Shown one piece after another: positions 1 to 8,300 of a stretch of 64,000 bases of DNA. The translations under genes and the position numbers were made by a program. Under the pieces are notes generated by a model that saw nothing but the letters and a program-made list of their open reading frames with translations, was not told where the DNA came from and searched no databases. How positions within the stretch are numbered: the stretch's first letter is position 1; each line of letters starts with the position of its first letter. Source of the DNA: an uncultured Actinomycetes bacterium (GTDB lineage: Bacteria > Actinomycetota > Acidimicrobiia > Acidimicrobiales > Microtrichaceae); NCBI GenBank assembly GCA_903852755.1, contig CAINRS010000002.1, forward strand, positions 1-64,000, written 5' to 3'.

Positions 1-1149
1 CGACTGCGGTACTGGCTCCTGTCGATCGCTCGCCGTCACGTCTACCGGCGCAGCTCGGCCCGCTCCCGGGTCGCCGTCGTCGCCGAGGTGGACACGGTGA
101 GCGACGCGCTCGTGACCGAGGACCGGGCGGGCGACGCGCTCGAGGGTGCGGATCTGGTCGCGGCGGTGCAGGACGCGTCGGCCGGTCTGGACGAGGGCGA
201 CCGGATGGTGCTCGAACTCACGCTGCAGGGCTGCGAGGGAGCCGACCTGGCCGAGGTGCTCGGCGTGTCCGCCAACACCGCCAGTCAGGCGGCGTCGCGG
301 ATGCGCAGCCGACTCGAGCGGGCCATCGGGGCGTTGTTCGTTGCACGTCAGGGGCAGTCGGACTGCGACGACCTGCGTGAGGTGCTGTCGGGCTGGGACG
401 GCACGTTCTCGGTGCTGTGGCGCAAGCGGGTCGCCCGGCACGTCGACCGCTGCACCACGTGTGAGCGTCGGGCCAAGCGCGTCCCGGCGGTGCTCCTGCA
501 GGGGGTCGCCGGTGCCGCGCCGGCCGTCGTGGTGCCGATCGGGATCCGCCACCGTGTCGTCAGCGGCGCCCGTGTCGGCGAGTCGGTCGAGCCCCCGTGG
601 AGCGACTCGGGATTCCCACCGGCCGATGTCGGCGGCGGCGCGTGGCGACGTGTGGCGATGTTCGCCGGTGGACTCGCAGTGGTCGTCGCCGCGCTGTTCC
701 TCGCGGTGGGTGCGGGCCGCGGCGACGGGGTCGACCCGGTCGTCACGTCGGTCCCGGAGTCATCGACGAGCTCGTCGTCGGTCGTGCCCACGACCCAACC
801 GCCCACGACCCAACCGCCCACGACCCAACCGCCGACGACCGCCCCGCCCCCCACCTCCCCGCCGGGGTCGACCCGTCCCGGAGGCTCCGGGACGGCCTCG
901 GACGACGGCACGACGGCTCCGCCGACCGGGGGGTCCGACACCGGGGGGACCGACACCGGGGGGACCGACACGGCCCCGACCACCACGACGCCGCCGGTCC
1001 GGCCCACCCGACCGACCGAACCGCCACCGTCCGGCGTGACGGAACCTCCGCCGACCACCCGCCCCGGGGGGATGGTCCGCCCGCCGCGGTCCGCGACGAC
1101 CCTGCCCCCGCTGCTCGACCCGGGAAGCGGGGGGCCGATCCTCCGCTGA
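1..1149 (+). CDS. ECF-type sigma factor fused to anti-sigma-like zinc finger, TM helix and Thr/Pro-rich tail (5' partial)
   Basis: The reading frame is open from base 1, so the start lies outside the window and 382 codons remain. The first residues resemble the end of sigma region 2. A region 4 helix-turn-helix follows at about residues 66-115. Next comes an HxxxCxxC motif (residues 147-154), as in zinc-binding anti-sigma (ZAS) domains. One TM helix lies at about 218-238, and a Ser/Thr/Pro/Gly-rich tail at about 245-380 is built partly from 15-bp DNA repeats. Known of the families: ECF sigma factors recruit RNA polymerase and ZAS domains hold them inactive. Inferred: a self-contained membrane-tethered sigma factor with an outside stalk. 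The 5' partner genes are not visible. Confidence 0.75.
   Translation, partial: RLRYWLLSIARRHVYRRSSARSRVAVVAEVDTVSDALVTEDRAGDALEGADLVAAVQDASAGLDEGDRMVLELTLQGCEGADLAEVLGVSANTASQAASRMRSRLERAIGALFVARQGQSDCDDLREVLSGWDGTFSVLWRKRVARHVDRCTTCERRAKRVPAVLLQGVAGAAPAVVVPIGIRHRVVSGARVGESVEPPWSDSGFPPADVGGGAWRRVAMFAGGLAVVVAALFLAVGAGRGDGVDPVVTSVPESSTSSSSVVPTTQPPTTQPPTTQPPTTAPPPTSPPGSTRPGGSGTASDDGTTAPPTGGSDTGGTDTGGTDTAPTTTTPPVRPTRPTEPPPSGVTEPPPTTRPGGMVRPPRSATTLPPLLDPGSGGPILR
790..975 (+). repeat. Short 15-bp in-frame tandem repeats in the sigma tail
   Basis: Two short arrays sit inside the Thr/Pro-rich tail: three copies of a unit encoding PTTQP near 790-835, and three of a unit encoding a GGTDT-like block near 926-970. 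They keep the frame and lengthen the presumed extracytoplasmic stalk. Confidence 0.7.
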
Positions 1150-1226
1150 GGACCCGGGTCCCCGACGAGAGGAGACGGGACCGAGGTCCCTGTCCCGGGC
1201 TCAGGTGAGGTGGTCGACTCCGGTGG

Positions 1227-3812
1227 GTGACCACCACGGCCGTCGGCCTGACCTCGGTCGAGGCGGCGCATCGTTCGGCCCGGGACGGACCGAACGAGCT
1301 GCCGCGGCTCGGGCGTCCGTCGGCGTGGCGGACGCTGCTGGCGCAGTTCGCCCACTTCTTCGCGGTGATGTTGTGGGTGGCGGCCGGTCTGGCCGTGCTC
1401 GCCGGCATGCCGGAGCTGGCGTTCGCGGTGGTCGTGATCATCGTGGTCAACGGGCTGTTCGCGTTCGTCCAGGAGCACCGGGCCGAGCGGGCTGCCGAGC
1501 GCCTCCGGGACCTGCTCCCGACCTCGGTGACGGTGCTCCGCGATCGTCTGGCCCAGCCCGTGCCCGCCGAGCAGGTGGTGGTCGGCGACGTCGTCGTGCT
1601 CAGCGCCGGTGATCGGGTGGTGGCCGACCTGGTGGTCGCCGAGTCCCACGACCTGACCGTCGACGCCTCCACGCTGACCGGCGAGAGCGAACCCGTCCGC
1701 GTCGATCGGGATGGATCGGCGTTCGCCGGCACGTTCGTCGTCGCCGGTGAGGGGGTCGCCGAGGTGGTGCGGACCGGCGGTGCCACCCGGCTGGCCGGGA
1801 TCGCCGGCATGACCTCGGCCGCCGAGCGCCCGGCGGGACCGCTGGAGCTCGAGCTCCGCCGTGTCGTGCGCACCGTCGCCGTGATCACCGTCGCAGCGGG
1901 TGCGGGGTGCTTCGGCCTGACCCGGCTGACGGGGATGTCCCTGCGCGACGGGTTCCTGTTCGCCGTCGGTGTGACGGTCGCGCTCGTGCCCGAGGGGCTC
2001 CTGCCCACCCTGACCCTGTCGCTGTCCATGGGTGCCCAGCGGATGGTCGGGCGTCACGCCCTGGTCCGGCACCTGCAGGCGGTCGAGACGCTCGGCTCCA
2101 CGACCTTCGTCTGCACCGACAAGACCGGCACCCTGACGCAGAACCGCATGTCGGTCGTCGAGGTGTGGACGCCGGTCGGGACCGTCGGCGTGGTGGGGAC
2201 CGGGTACGAACCCGTGGCGGTGGTCGACGGCTCGGCGGACGCCGTCGCAGTCGCAGCCAGCGTGGCTGCTGCCGCCCTGGCATCGTCGCGGGGGCGGGCG
2301 GTCCCCGACGACGGATCCTGGGTCCCCGTCGGCGACCCGATGGAGGCGGCCATCGACGTCCTGGGGCGCCGGCTCGACCCCGACCGGACCCCTCCGGCCC
2401 CGGTCGACCGGTGGTTCGCCTTCGACCCGGTTCGACGCCGGGCGTCGGTGCTCGCCGACGGTGAACTCTGGTGCAAGGGAGCTCCCGATTCGGTCCTGCC
2501 GGTCTGTACCCCCGGATCGGCCGTCGAGGACGCCCGTGCGGCGGTCGACCGGCTGGCCGACCGCGGCCTGCGGGTCCTCGCCGTCGCCCGGCGCGGGTTC
2601 GCCGAGGCCGGGGCCCCCCGGGACGCGGCGGCGGCCGAGTGCGACCTCGAGCTGCTCGGACTGCTGGCGTTCCAGGACCCACCCCGACCCGATGTGATCG
2701 AGGCCGTCCGGGCGTGCCGCTCCGCCGGTGTGGCGATCGGGGTGGTGACGGGGGACCACCCGGCGACGGCCACGGCCATCGCCCGAGAGGTCGGCGTCTG
2801 CGGCGACGACGCACTCGTCCTGACCGGTGACGAACTCCCCGGCGACCCGGCGGCACTCGGTGCGCTCCTCGACCGGGACGGGTTCGTGGTCAGCCGGGCG
2901 ACTCCCGAGCACAAGTTCCGGATCGCCGGAGCGCTCCAGGCCCGCGGGCACGTGGTGGCCATGACCGGTGACGGCGTCAACGACGGTCCGGCCCTGCGAC
3001 GCGCCGACATCGGCGTGGCCATGGGCAGGTCGGGTACCGACGTGGCCAGGGAGGCGGCCGACCTCGTCCTGCTCGACGACCACTTCGCCACGATCGTCGC
3101 CGCGATCGAGGAGGGTCGGGCCACCTACACGAACATCAGGCGGTTCCTGACCTACCACCTGACCGACAACGTGGCCGAGCTCACTCCGTTCGTCCTGTGG
3201 GGTCTCAGCGGGGGACGGTTCCCGCTGGCGATCGGAGTCCTGCAGGTCCTGTGCCTCGACATCGTGACCGACCTGCTCCCGGCGCTCGCGCTGGGCGCTG
3301 AGCGGCCGAGTCCGGGACTGCTCGACCGGCCGCTGACCGGACGGCACCTGGTGGACCGGTCGCTGCTGACCCGTGTGTTCGTGGTGCTCGGTCCGACCGA
3401 GGCCGCGGTCGGGCTGGTCGCCTTCGTCGTGGGTCTCGGTCTGGTGGGGTGGACCCTGGGCGGGGAGCCGCCGGACGCGGCCGGTCTCGCGGCAGCGTCC
3501 GGCGCCGCCTTCGCAGCGGTGGTCCTGGGTCAGGTGGCCAACGCCCAGGTGTGCCGGAGCGCCACCCGGCCCCCGTGGCGGCTGGGTTGGTGGTCCAACC
3601 GCCTGCTCGTGCTGGCGCTCGTGGTGCAGGTCCTCCTGCTGGTCCTCCTGCTCGCGGTCCCGCCGGTGGCATCCCTGCTCGGGCAGGCCGTCCCGGCGTG
3701 GCCTGCAGGCCTGGTGGCCGCAGGTGCCATCCCGGCGGTGCTCGGTGCCAACTCACTGCACCTCTGGGCGCGGCGACGTCTCCGGGGTGGTCGCCGGTCC
3801 CGGCGCAGCTGA
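1227..3812 (+). CDS. P2-type cation-transporting ATPase
   Basis: An 861-residue P-type ATPase starting at GTG. Visible in order: cation ATPase N-terminal domain, the actuator TGES (residues 151-154), the P2-class PEGL motif in M4 (from residue 255), the phosphorylation site DKTGTLT (D298), the hinge MTGDGVND (from 579), and a hydrophobic C-terminal block of several TM helices. P2 enzymes with PEGL move Ca2+, Mn2+, Na+ or similar ions; there is no heavy-metal CPC motif or N-terminal CxxC, so a copper or zinc pump is unlikely. The exact ion cannot be read from the sequence. It stands alone, 77 bp after the sigma fusion gene. Confidence 0.9.
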   Translation: MTTTAVGLTSVEAAHRSARDGPNELPRLGRPSAWRTLLAQFAHFFAVMLWVAAGLAVLAGMPELAFAVVVIIVVNGLFAFVQEHRAERAAERLRDLLPTSVTVLRDRLAQPVPAEQVVVGDVVVLSAGDRVVADLVVAESHDLTVDASTLTGESEPVRVDRDGSAFAGTFVVAGEGVAEVVRTGGATRLAGIAGMTSAAERPAGPLELELRRVVRTVAVITVAAGAGCFGLTRLTGMSLRDGFLFAVGVTVALVPEGLLPTLTLSLSMGAQRMVGRHALVRHLQAVETLGSTTFVCTDKTGTLTQNRMSVVEVWTPVGTVGVVGTGYEPVAVVDGSADAVAVAASVAAAALASSRGRAVPDDGSWVPVGDPMEAAIDVLGRRLDPDRTPPAPVDRWFAFDPVRRRASVLADGELWCKGAPDSVLPVCTPGSAVEDARAAVDRLADRGLRVLAVARRGFAEAGAPRDAAAAECDLELLGLLAFQDPPRPDVIEAVRACRSAGVAIGVVTGDHPATATAIAREVGVCGDDALVLTGDELPGDPAALGALLDRDGFVVSRATPEHKFRIAGALQARGHVVAMTGDGVNDGPALRRADIGVAMGRSGTDVAREAADLVLLDDHFATIVAAIEEGRATYTNIRRFLTYHLTDNVAELTPFVLWGLSGGRFPLAIGVLQVLCLDIVTDLLPALALGAERPSPGLLDRPLTGRHLVDRSLLTRVFVVLGPTEAAVGLVAFVVGLGLVGWTLGGEPPDAAGLAAASGAAFAAVVLGQVANAQVCRSATRPPWRLGWWSNRLLVLALVVQVLLLVLLLAVPPVASLLGQAVPAWPAGLVAAGAIPAVLGANSLHLWARRRLRGGRRSRRS

Positions 3813-3927
3813 CGGCGCCGACCCGGCTGCCTTCATCCGCTCGGTGCGGGTCCGATGTGCAGGCGTGCGACGGCGGCGACTGTTCCCGGAACCCACTGAT
3901 GATGGCCGGCGCCTCCGTGCACCTGCG

Positions 3928-4665
3928 GTGGCCGCATCCGGCCCGGCGGCCGCCGAGGGTCGAGACGTCGACACCGGGGGCGACGGGTTCAGCGCACGCC
4001 GGGTGCGGATGGTCGAGGAGGGACTCCGGGCGCGCGGTGTCAGCGACGAGCGGGTGCTCGCCGCCATGGCCACCGTGCCGCGGGAGCGTTTCGTCCCGGC
4101 CGACCTGACCGACGTGGCCTACGACGACCGTCCCCTCCCGATCGGTGCGGACCAGACGATCTCGCAGCCCTACGTCGTCGCGCTCATGCTCGAGGCGGCC
4201 GAGGTCCGACCGGGCGAGCGTGTCCTCGAGGTCGGCACCGGTTCGGGGTACGCAGCTGCGGTGCTCGACGAGCTCACCGATCAGGTCTGGACCGTCGAGC
4301 GTCAGGCCGCGCTGGCGGCCACGGCGCTGGTCACCCTCCGCAGCACGCACCACAGTGGAGTGCACGTCCGATGGGGTGACGGTGCGCTCGGCTGGGCCGA
4401 AGCGGCCCCGTTCGACGTGATCGTCGTCGCCGCCGCCGGCGAGCAGGTGCCGCCCCGGCTCGTCGACCAGCTCGCCGACGGCGGTCGGCTCGTCATGCCG
4501 GTGGGACGGCCCGACGGCCCCCAGGAGCTCGTGGTGGTGCGCCGGTCGGGCCCCACGACGCTCGAGGAGCGCCTCGGTCCCGTGCAGTTCGTCCCCATGC
4601 TGCCCGGACTGCAGGACGACGGCCCGGTCGTCGACGGTGCGCCGGATGATCCGGGGAGCAACTGA
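3928..4665 (+). CDS. pcm: Protein-L-isoaspartate O-methyltransferase
   Basis: Repairs isoaspartyl residues in damaged proteins using S-adenosylmethionine in the cytosol. The family signature is clear: VPRERFVP, then the LPIG..QTISQPYVVA block, then the SAM motif LEVGTGSGY, and a late VPMLPG segment. The start is uncertain. GTG codons at 3844, 3928 and 4003 and ATG at 4009 are all in frame. Alignment of RRVRMVEEGL with the N-terminus of known Pcm argues for a start slightly upstream of 4003, so 3928 was chosen; no good ribosome site decides it. The response regulator follows after 2 bp, suggesting co-transcription. Confidence 0.8.
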   Translation: MAASGPAAAEGRDVDTGGDGFSARRVRMVEEGLRARGVSDERVLAAMATVPRERFVPADLTDVAYDDRPLPIGADQTISQPYVVALMLEAAEVRPGERVLEVGTGSGYAAAVLDELTDQVWTVERQAALAATALVTLRSTHHSGVHVRWGDGALGWAEAAPFDVIVVAAAGEQVPPRLVDQLADGGRLVMPVGRPDGPQELVVVRRSGPTTLEERLGPVQFVPMLPGLQDDGPVVDGAPDDPGSN

Positions 4666-4667
4666 AC

Positions 4668-5372
4668 GTGGACGACGGCGTGGAACCGGTGTCGGTGTTC
4701 CTGGTGGAGGACCACGTGGTGCTCCGTCAGGCGCTGGCGCTGGTCGTGGACGACGAGGACGACCTGCGGGTCGTGGGTCAGGCCGACCGCGTCCGCCAGG
4801 CCCGCTTCCGGATCGCCGTCGAGCGCCCCGACGTCGTGGTCATCGACGTCCACCTGCCCGATGGCAGCGGACTCGAGCTCTGCGAGTCCGTGCGGGCGGA
4901 GCTGCCGTCGACCCGCATCGTCGTCCTGACCGGTGACGCCTCGCCGGCCATCGCCGACCGGGCCGCAGCGGTCGGTGTCGATGCGCTCGTCCTCAAGCAC
5001 GTCGGTTGCGACCGTCTCCTCGACGAGGTCCGTCACGTGGCGGGTCGGCCCACGCGACGGAGCGAGGTTCGCCCGATCCCGCCCCGCCGGTCGACCCGCC
5101 GGTCGCCCGACCAGGTGGCCGTCGCCCGGCTCACGGGCCAGGAGCGTGAGGTGCTCGAACTCGTCGCCGACGGCCTGTCGAACCGTGACGTCGCCGACCG
5201 GCTGTACCTGGCCGAGAAGACGGTGAAGAACTACATGACGAGCGTCATGCGGAAGCTCGGGGTCCGGTCACGCACGGCGGCCGCACTGGTGGCGACCCGG
5301 GCCCGCTACGCACGGGAGCAGTGCACGCCCGTGGCGAGTGACGGGCAGGATCCCGTGTGCTTCGTCCGATAG
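4668..5372 (+). CDS. NarL/LuxR-type two-component response regulator
   Basis: A 234-residue regulator with a receiver domain (residues about 6-120; acidic pocket EDH, phospho-acceptor D60 in the IDVHLPDGSG loop, conserved lysine in LVLKHVG) and a C-terminal LuxR-type helix-turn-helix beginning with LTGQEREVLELVADGLSNRD. It is expected to bind DNA as a phosphorylated dimer. No histidine kinase gene lies within the window, so it is an orphan here. It starts at GTG, 2 bp after pcm, and is probably read on the same transcript. The target genes are unknown. Confidence 0.88.
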   Translation: MDDGVEPVSVFLVEDHVVLRQALALVVDDEDDLRVVGQADRVRQARFRIAVERPDVVVIDVHLPDGSGLELCESVRAELPSTRIVVLTGDASPAIADRAAAVGVDALVLKHVGCDRLLDEVRHVAGRPTRRSEVRPIPPRRSTRRSPDQVAVARLTGQEREVLELVADGLSNRDVADRLYLAEKTVKNYMTSVMRKLGVRSRTAAALVATRARYAREQCTPVASDGQDPVCFVR

Positions 5373-5414
5373 CGGGAGCGGGAGCGGGTCGGCCGGTCGC
5401 CGGTCGGCCCCGGC

Positions 5415-5846
5415 TCAGTCCCGGGTGACCTCGACGCGCTGAGCGCCGGATCTGGAGTCTCCGTTGGCGACGCGGACCTCCAGGATGCCGTCCCGGTAGG
5501 TCGCGCTGACGTCGTGGACCTCGGTGGCAGCGGGGACGGAGACACGCCGACTGAACCGCCCGTAGTGGAATTCGGACCGGGTCGGTCCGTCACCCTGCTC
5601 CTGCCGTTCGTCCCGGCGCTCAGCGGTGATCGTGAGCCAGTTCCGGTCGAGTTCGACGCGCAGGTCCCGGTCCGGGTCGATGCCTGGCAGCTCGAGTCGG
5701 TGGACGGTGGCGTCGGGTTCGTGGAACACCTCGAGCCGCATGCCGTCGCGCTCGAACCACTCGCCCACGTCCGGCACGTCGAACCAGCGCGGTCCTCCGG
5801 TCAGCCAGGTGCGGATGCTGGGTCGATCGATCCTCGAGAGTGTCAC
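5415..5846 (-). CDS. Hsp20/alpha-crystallin small heat shock protein
   Basis: A 143-residue small heat shock protein. The alpha-crystallin domain occupies most of it: a HRLELPGID..LRVEL..NWLTITAE stretch, the RSEFHYGRFSRRVSVPA strand pair, and a closing DGILEVRV strand. Such proteins form oligomers that hold unfolding clients without ATP. A GTG start at 5846 is chosen because GAGGAG sits 5-10 bases upstream and the protein before this point has no family similarity. The frame stays open for a long way upstream on this strand, but that extension is an artefact of high GC. No CIRCE or HAIR-like operator was seen in front. Confidence 0.88.
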   Translation of the reverse strand: MTLSRIDRPSIRTWLTGGPRWFDVPDVGEWFERDGMRLEVFHEPDATVHRLELPGIDPDRDLRVELDRNWLTITAERRDERQEQGDGPTRSEFHYGRFSRRVSVPAATEVHDVSATYRDGILEVRVANGDSRSGAQRVEVTRD

Positions 5847-6068
5847 GGGTCCTCCTCGGTGCTGTCGGTGACGGTCGTCGGACACGCTGTCCGTGTCCTG
5901 CTGTTCGTGTCTCGCTGCGGCGCAGTCGCCGCAGGTCGACTCGAGGTGACGTCGGGCCGGGCACCGGGGGCAGACAGGGACCCAGGTCCTCGCAGTGGTT
6001 GTCGGCTCCGGTCGCGACCTGGGCACGCATCCGTTCAATGCGTCGCTCGCTCGCTCGATGTGGTCGGT

Positions 6069-6986
6069 ATGCAACGCCGTACCCTCACCGCCATCCTCGT
6101 CGCCATCGCCGGAGCCGTCACGGTGGTGACCTTCGCCCTGGTCGCCGACTCCTCCGCGCAGTACCTGCCGCAGGACCCCGAGTACAACAACGTCGAGTAC
6201 TGGCAGTCGAACGGGTACGAGTACTGCGTCAAGTACGACCCGGTCGACACCCCCTACCTGGTACCTGCCGCTCCTGAGGGCGGTACCTGGGACCTGCTGA
6301 TCATCAAGGCGGGTGCCGGTGACCAGGCCAACCAGCTGATCGACGATCCGGCGGTGGGCACGACCTACGAGCACTCCTCGGACAAGGACATCTCCCACGT
6401 GATCCTCTGCGTGGTCACGTACCCGCCGCCCACGACCACGTCGACCACCTCGACGACGACGGAGCCGACGACCTCGACGACCGAGGTGACGACGACGACC
6501 GAGCCGACGACCTCGACGACGGAGCCGACGACGTCGACGACGGAGCCGACCACGTCGACGACGGAGCCGACCACGTCGACGACGGAGCCGACGACCTCGA
6601 CCACGGAGCCGACCACGTCGACGACGGAGCCGACGACGTCGACCACCGAGGCGACCACGACGACGGAGCCGACGACCTCGACGACCGAGGCGACGACGAC
6701 GACCGAGCCGGCCACGACGACCACCGCCGAGGTCCTCGGCACGACGACGATCGTGACGGTCCCGGGCGACACCTCGGTCCCCACCACCACCCCACCGGCG
6801 GCTCCACCGGCGACCGTCGCCGGTGCGACCATCTCCCGCTCCGGTGGCGGCACCGGTCAGCCGGCTCCCCAGGCGCTCGCGGCCACGGGGCTCGAGCTGG
6901 ACCGACTGGTGACGTCGATGCTGTTCATCGCCGGCGGCGTGCTGGTCATCGGACTCGCCCGCCGGGCCCGGCGCCGTCAGGGCTGA
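6069..6986 (+). CDS. Secreted Thr-rich repeat protein with LAATG cell-wall sorting signal
   Basis: A 305-residue exported protein. It has a signal peptide (residues about 1-29, RR followed by a hydrophobic core), a small Tyr/Cys-containing domain (30-118) of unknown fold, a long repeat region (about 119-225) of TTEPTTS units, then LAATG at 270-274, a hydrophobic helix and a basic tail RRARRRQG. The end has the layout of an LPXTG-type sortase signal. No sortase gene is in the window. Inferred role: wall-anchored stalk displaying a small domain; the ligand is unknown. Its TGA stop is the first part of the ribosome site of the next gene, so the two are probably translated in concert. Confidence 0.8.
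   Translation: MQRRTLTAILVAIAGAVTVVTFALVADSSAQYLPQDPEYNNVEYWQSNGYEYCVKYDPVDTPYLVPAAPEGGTWDLLIIKAGAGDQANQLIDDPAVGTTYEHSSDKDISHVILCVVTYPPPTTTSTTSTTTEPTTSTTEVTTTTEPTTSTTEPTTSTTEPTTSTTEPTTSTTEPTTSTTEPTTSTTEPTTSTTEATTTTEPTTSTTEATTTTEPATTTTAEVLGTTTIVTVPGDTSVPTTTPPAAPPATVAGATISRSGGGTGQPAPQALAATGLELDRLVTSMLFIAGGVLVIGLARRARRRQG
6427..6730 (+). repeat. TTEPTTS-encoding tandem repeats
   Basis: About a dozen imperfect 21-bp units of the type ACGACGGAGCCGACGACCTC run through the stalk region of the surface protein. They preserve the frame and are the kind of array whose copy number changes by slippage. Confidence 0.85.
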
Positions 6987-6996
6987 GGAGGTCGAC

Positions 6997-7302
6997 GTGG
7001 ACGGACGACAGCTCCGGATGGCCGCCGACGCCGCCCCCCTGGTGGAACGGGTGGTGCGGGAGTTCGCCTCGGTGACGCCCCGGCACCACGACCGGATCGA
7101 GATGACGGTGTGCGGGAGGCTCCAGCTGCTCGAGGCGGTGCAGGAGTTCGACCCCGATGGTGGGGAGTCGTTCGCCGAGTTCGCCCTGCCGCGCATCCGT
7201 GGCGCGATCGCCGGCTCCCTGCTCCACGACGGTCTGGTGCCGATGGACCCGTTCGATCCACGGCTCGGTGACGGAACGGCTCCCGGGGAACCGCTCCGTT
7301 GA
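6997..7302 (+). CDS. Truncated sigma-70 paralogue containing region 2.1-2.2 only
   Basis: A 101-residue protein that matches the N-terminus of the full sigma factor encoded convergently at 7427-8176. An ungapped alignment read by eye gives 33 identities in the first 71 residues, both starting MDGR and both holding the GRL.L.EA...FDP and F..FA..RIRGA blocks. It stops just after RIRGA, so the -10-recognition part of region 2 and regions 3 and 4 are absent. A strong GAGGAGG site lies 5 bases before the GTG start and overlaps the stop of the surface protein gene. It may be a decaying duplicate or a small protein that competes for RNA polymerase core; the ribosome site favours translation. Confidence 0.7.
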   Translation: MDGRQLRMAADAAPLVERVVREFASVTPRHHDRIEMTVCGRLQLLEAVQEFDPDGGESFAEFALPRIRGAIAGSLLHDGLVPMDPFDPRLGDGTAPGEPLR

Positions 7303-7426
7303 GCATCGTTCCCATGATCGGGCCGGCCGGCTACCCGGTGGGTGTTCGACCCGGTCCGTGCGACGGGATGCGTGCGACGAGTCGGAATGCGTGCCGGCCG
7401 GGTCGGTTGTGCGCTGCGGCCCCGGA

Positions 7427-8176
7427 TCAGGCGCGATGCAGCGATCCGTCGCTGACGTCGTCGACCTCGGCGTACCGGATGTCGACGACGATGGCGAGCT
7501 CGTCCCGCAACACCTGCAGGGCCTCGGCCCGGAGCTGGGAGATGCGAGCGGGCGACACGCCCAGGAGTTCGCTCACCTCCAGGCCTGAGCGACCCTCGAG
7601 GTAGGTCGCCGTCACGACCAGCCGGAGCCGTTCGGGGAGCCGACCCAGGGCGTGGCGCACGGCGTCGAGCAGCGCGTGTTCCTCGGCCCGCTCCTCCGGC
7701 CCCTCCTGACTGGGATCCGCGATCGTCTCGTTCAGGGGCCGTTCGGCCACCGAGTGCCCGTCGAGCGAGTGGTTCGGTCCGGAGGCGACCTGACGGCGCA
7801 GTCGCCGGAGTTCCTGCGGGTCGACCATCAGGACGCTGGCGAGCTGTTGGTCGGTCGGCTCCTCGCCCCGCTCGCTGCGCATGACCTGAGCGGTGTCGGC
7901 GACACGTCGCTGCATCGCCCGGACCCTTGCGGGCAGGTAGTCGTAGGAGCGGGCCACGTCGAGCACCGCCCCCCGGATCCGGTGGATCGCGAACGCACCG
8001 AACGGAACCCCGGTGCTCGGGTCGAAGCGTTCCGCGGCCTCGACCAGCCCGAGCCGGCCGGCGGCGAGCAGTTCGCCCCGGTCGAGGTGGCCGGGCAGGG
8101 TCGGGGCGAGCTGGGACACGACACGGTCGGCCAGATCGACGTGGTCCTCCACGAGTGCACAGCGTCGTCCGTCCAC
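7427..8176 (-). CDS. WhiG/FliA-type alternative sigma factor
   Basis: A 249-residue sigma-70 factor with region 2 (about 15-90, including FDPSTGVPFGAFAIHRIRGA), region 3 (about 100-140, GEEPTDQQLASVL) and region 4 (about 180-235, LPERLRLVVTATYLEGRSGLEVSELLGVSPARISQL). The region 3 and the overall length point to the group 3 FliA/WhiG/SigB branch rather than ECF. The start is a GTG at 8176 with GAGGAGG 4-5 bases upstream. No flagellar genes are near. The convergent truncated copy ends 124 bp away. No anti-sigma gene is adjacent, so its control is unknown. Confidence 0.88.
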   Translation of the reverse strand: MDGRRCALVEDHVDLADRVVSQLAPTLPGHLDRGELLAAGRLGLVEAAERFDPSTGVPFGAFAIHRIRGAVLDVARSYDYLPARVRAMQRRVADTAQVMRSERGEEPTDQQLASVLMVDPQELRRLRRQVASGPNHSLDGHSVAERPLNETIADPSQEGPEERAEEHALLDAVRHALGRLPERLRLVVTATYLEGRSGLEVSELLGVSPARISQLRAEALQVLRDELAIVVDIRYAEVDDVSDGSLHRA

Positions 8177-8283
8177 GTTTCCTCCTCGGTCCGTTGTCCG
8201 ATGCCGACGCTACGGACCTCCCGCCGACGCAGCGGTGTCGAGGCACCACCGACAGTGGTATCGGCCGGTTGGAGGTGACGTGA

Positions 8284-8300
8284 AGTTCGATCGTCGAACT
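8284..8300. terminator. Perfect 7-bp hairpin at the end of the UPF0104 gene
   Basis: AGTTCGA, a 3-base loop, then TCGAACT. It overlaps the stop codon of the UPF0104 gene and sits between that gene and the sigma factor gene downstream on the same strand. No T-run follows, so termination is only a possibility. It is not a LexA box because the arms are in the opposite order. Confidence 0.35.

Noticed and set aside
348-3347. A 999-codon open frame on the minus strand, opposite the sigma fusion and the P-type ATPase genes.
   Set aside because: Low-complexity Arg/Gly/Pro/Asp-rich translation with no motif; it is the antisense shadow of a gene with high GC at third positions.
5847-8249. Upstream extension of the Hsp20 frame on the minus strand to 944 codons.
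   Set aside because: The extension is antisense to the surface protein and sigma genes, and has no family similarity; the ribosome site at 5851-5857 fixes the real start.
8284-8300. Palindrome considered as a LexA (SOS) box.
   Set aside because: LexA boxes read CGAAC-N4-GTTCG; here the arms are GTTCGA then TCGAAC with a 3-base gap, so it is a hairpin rather than a LexA site.
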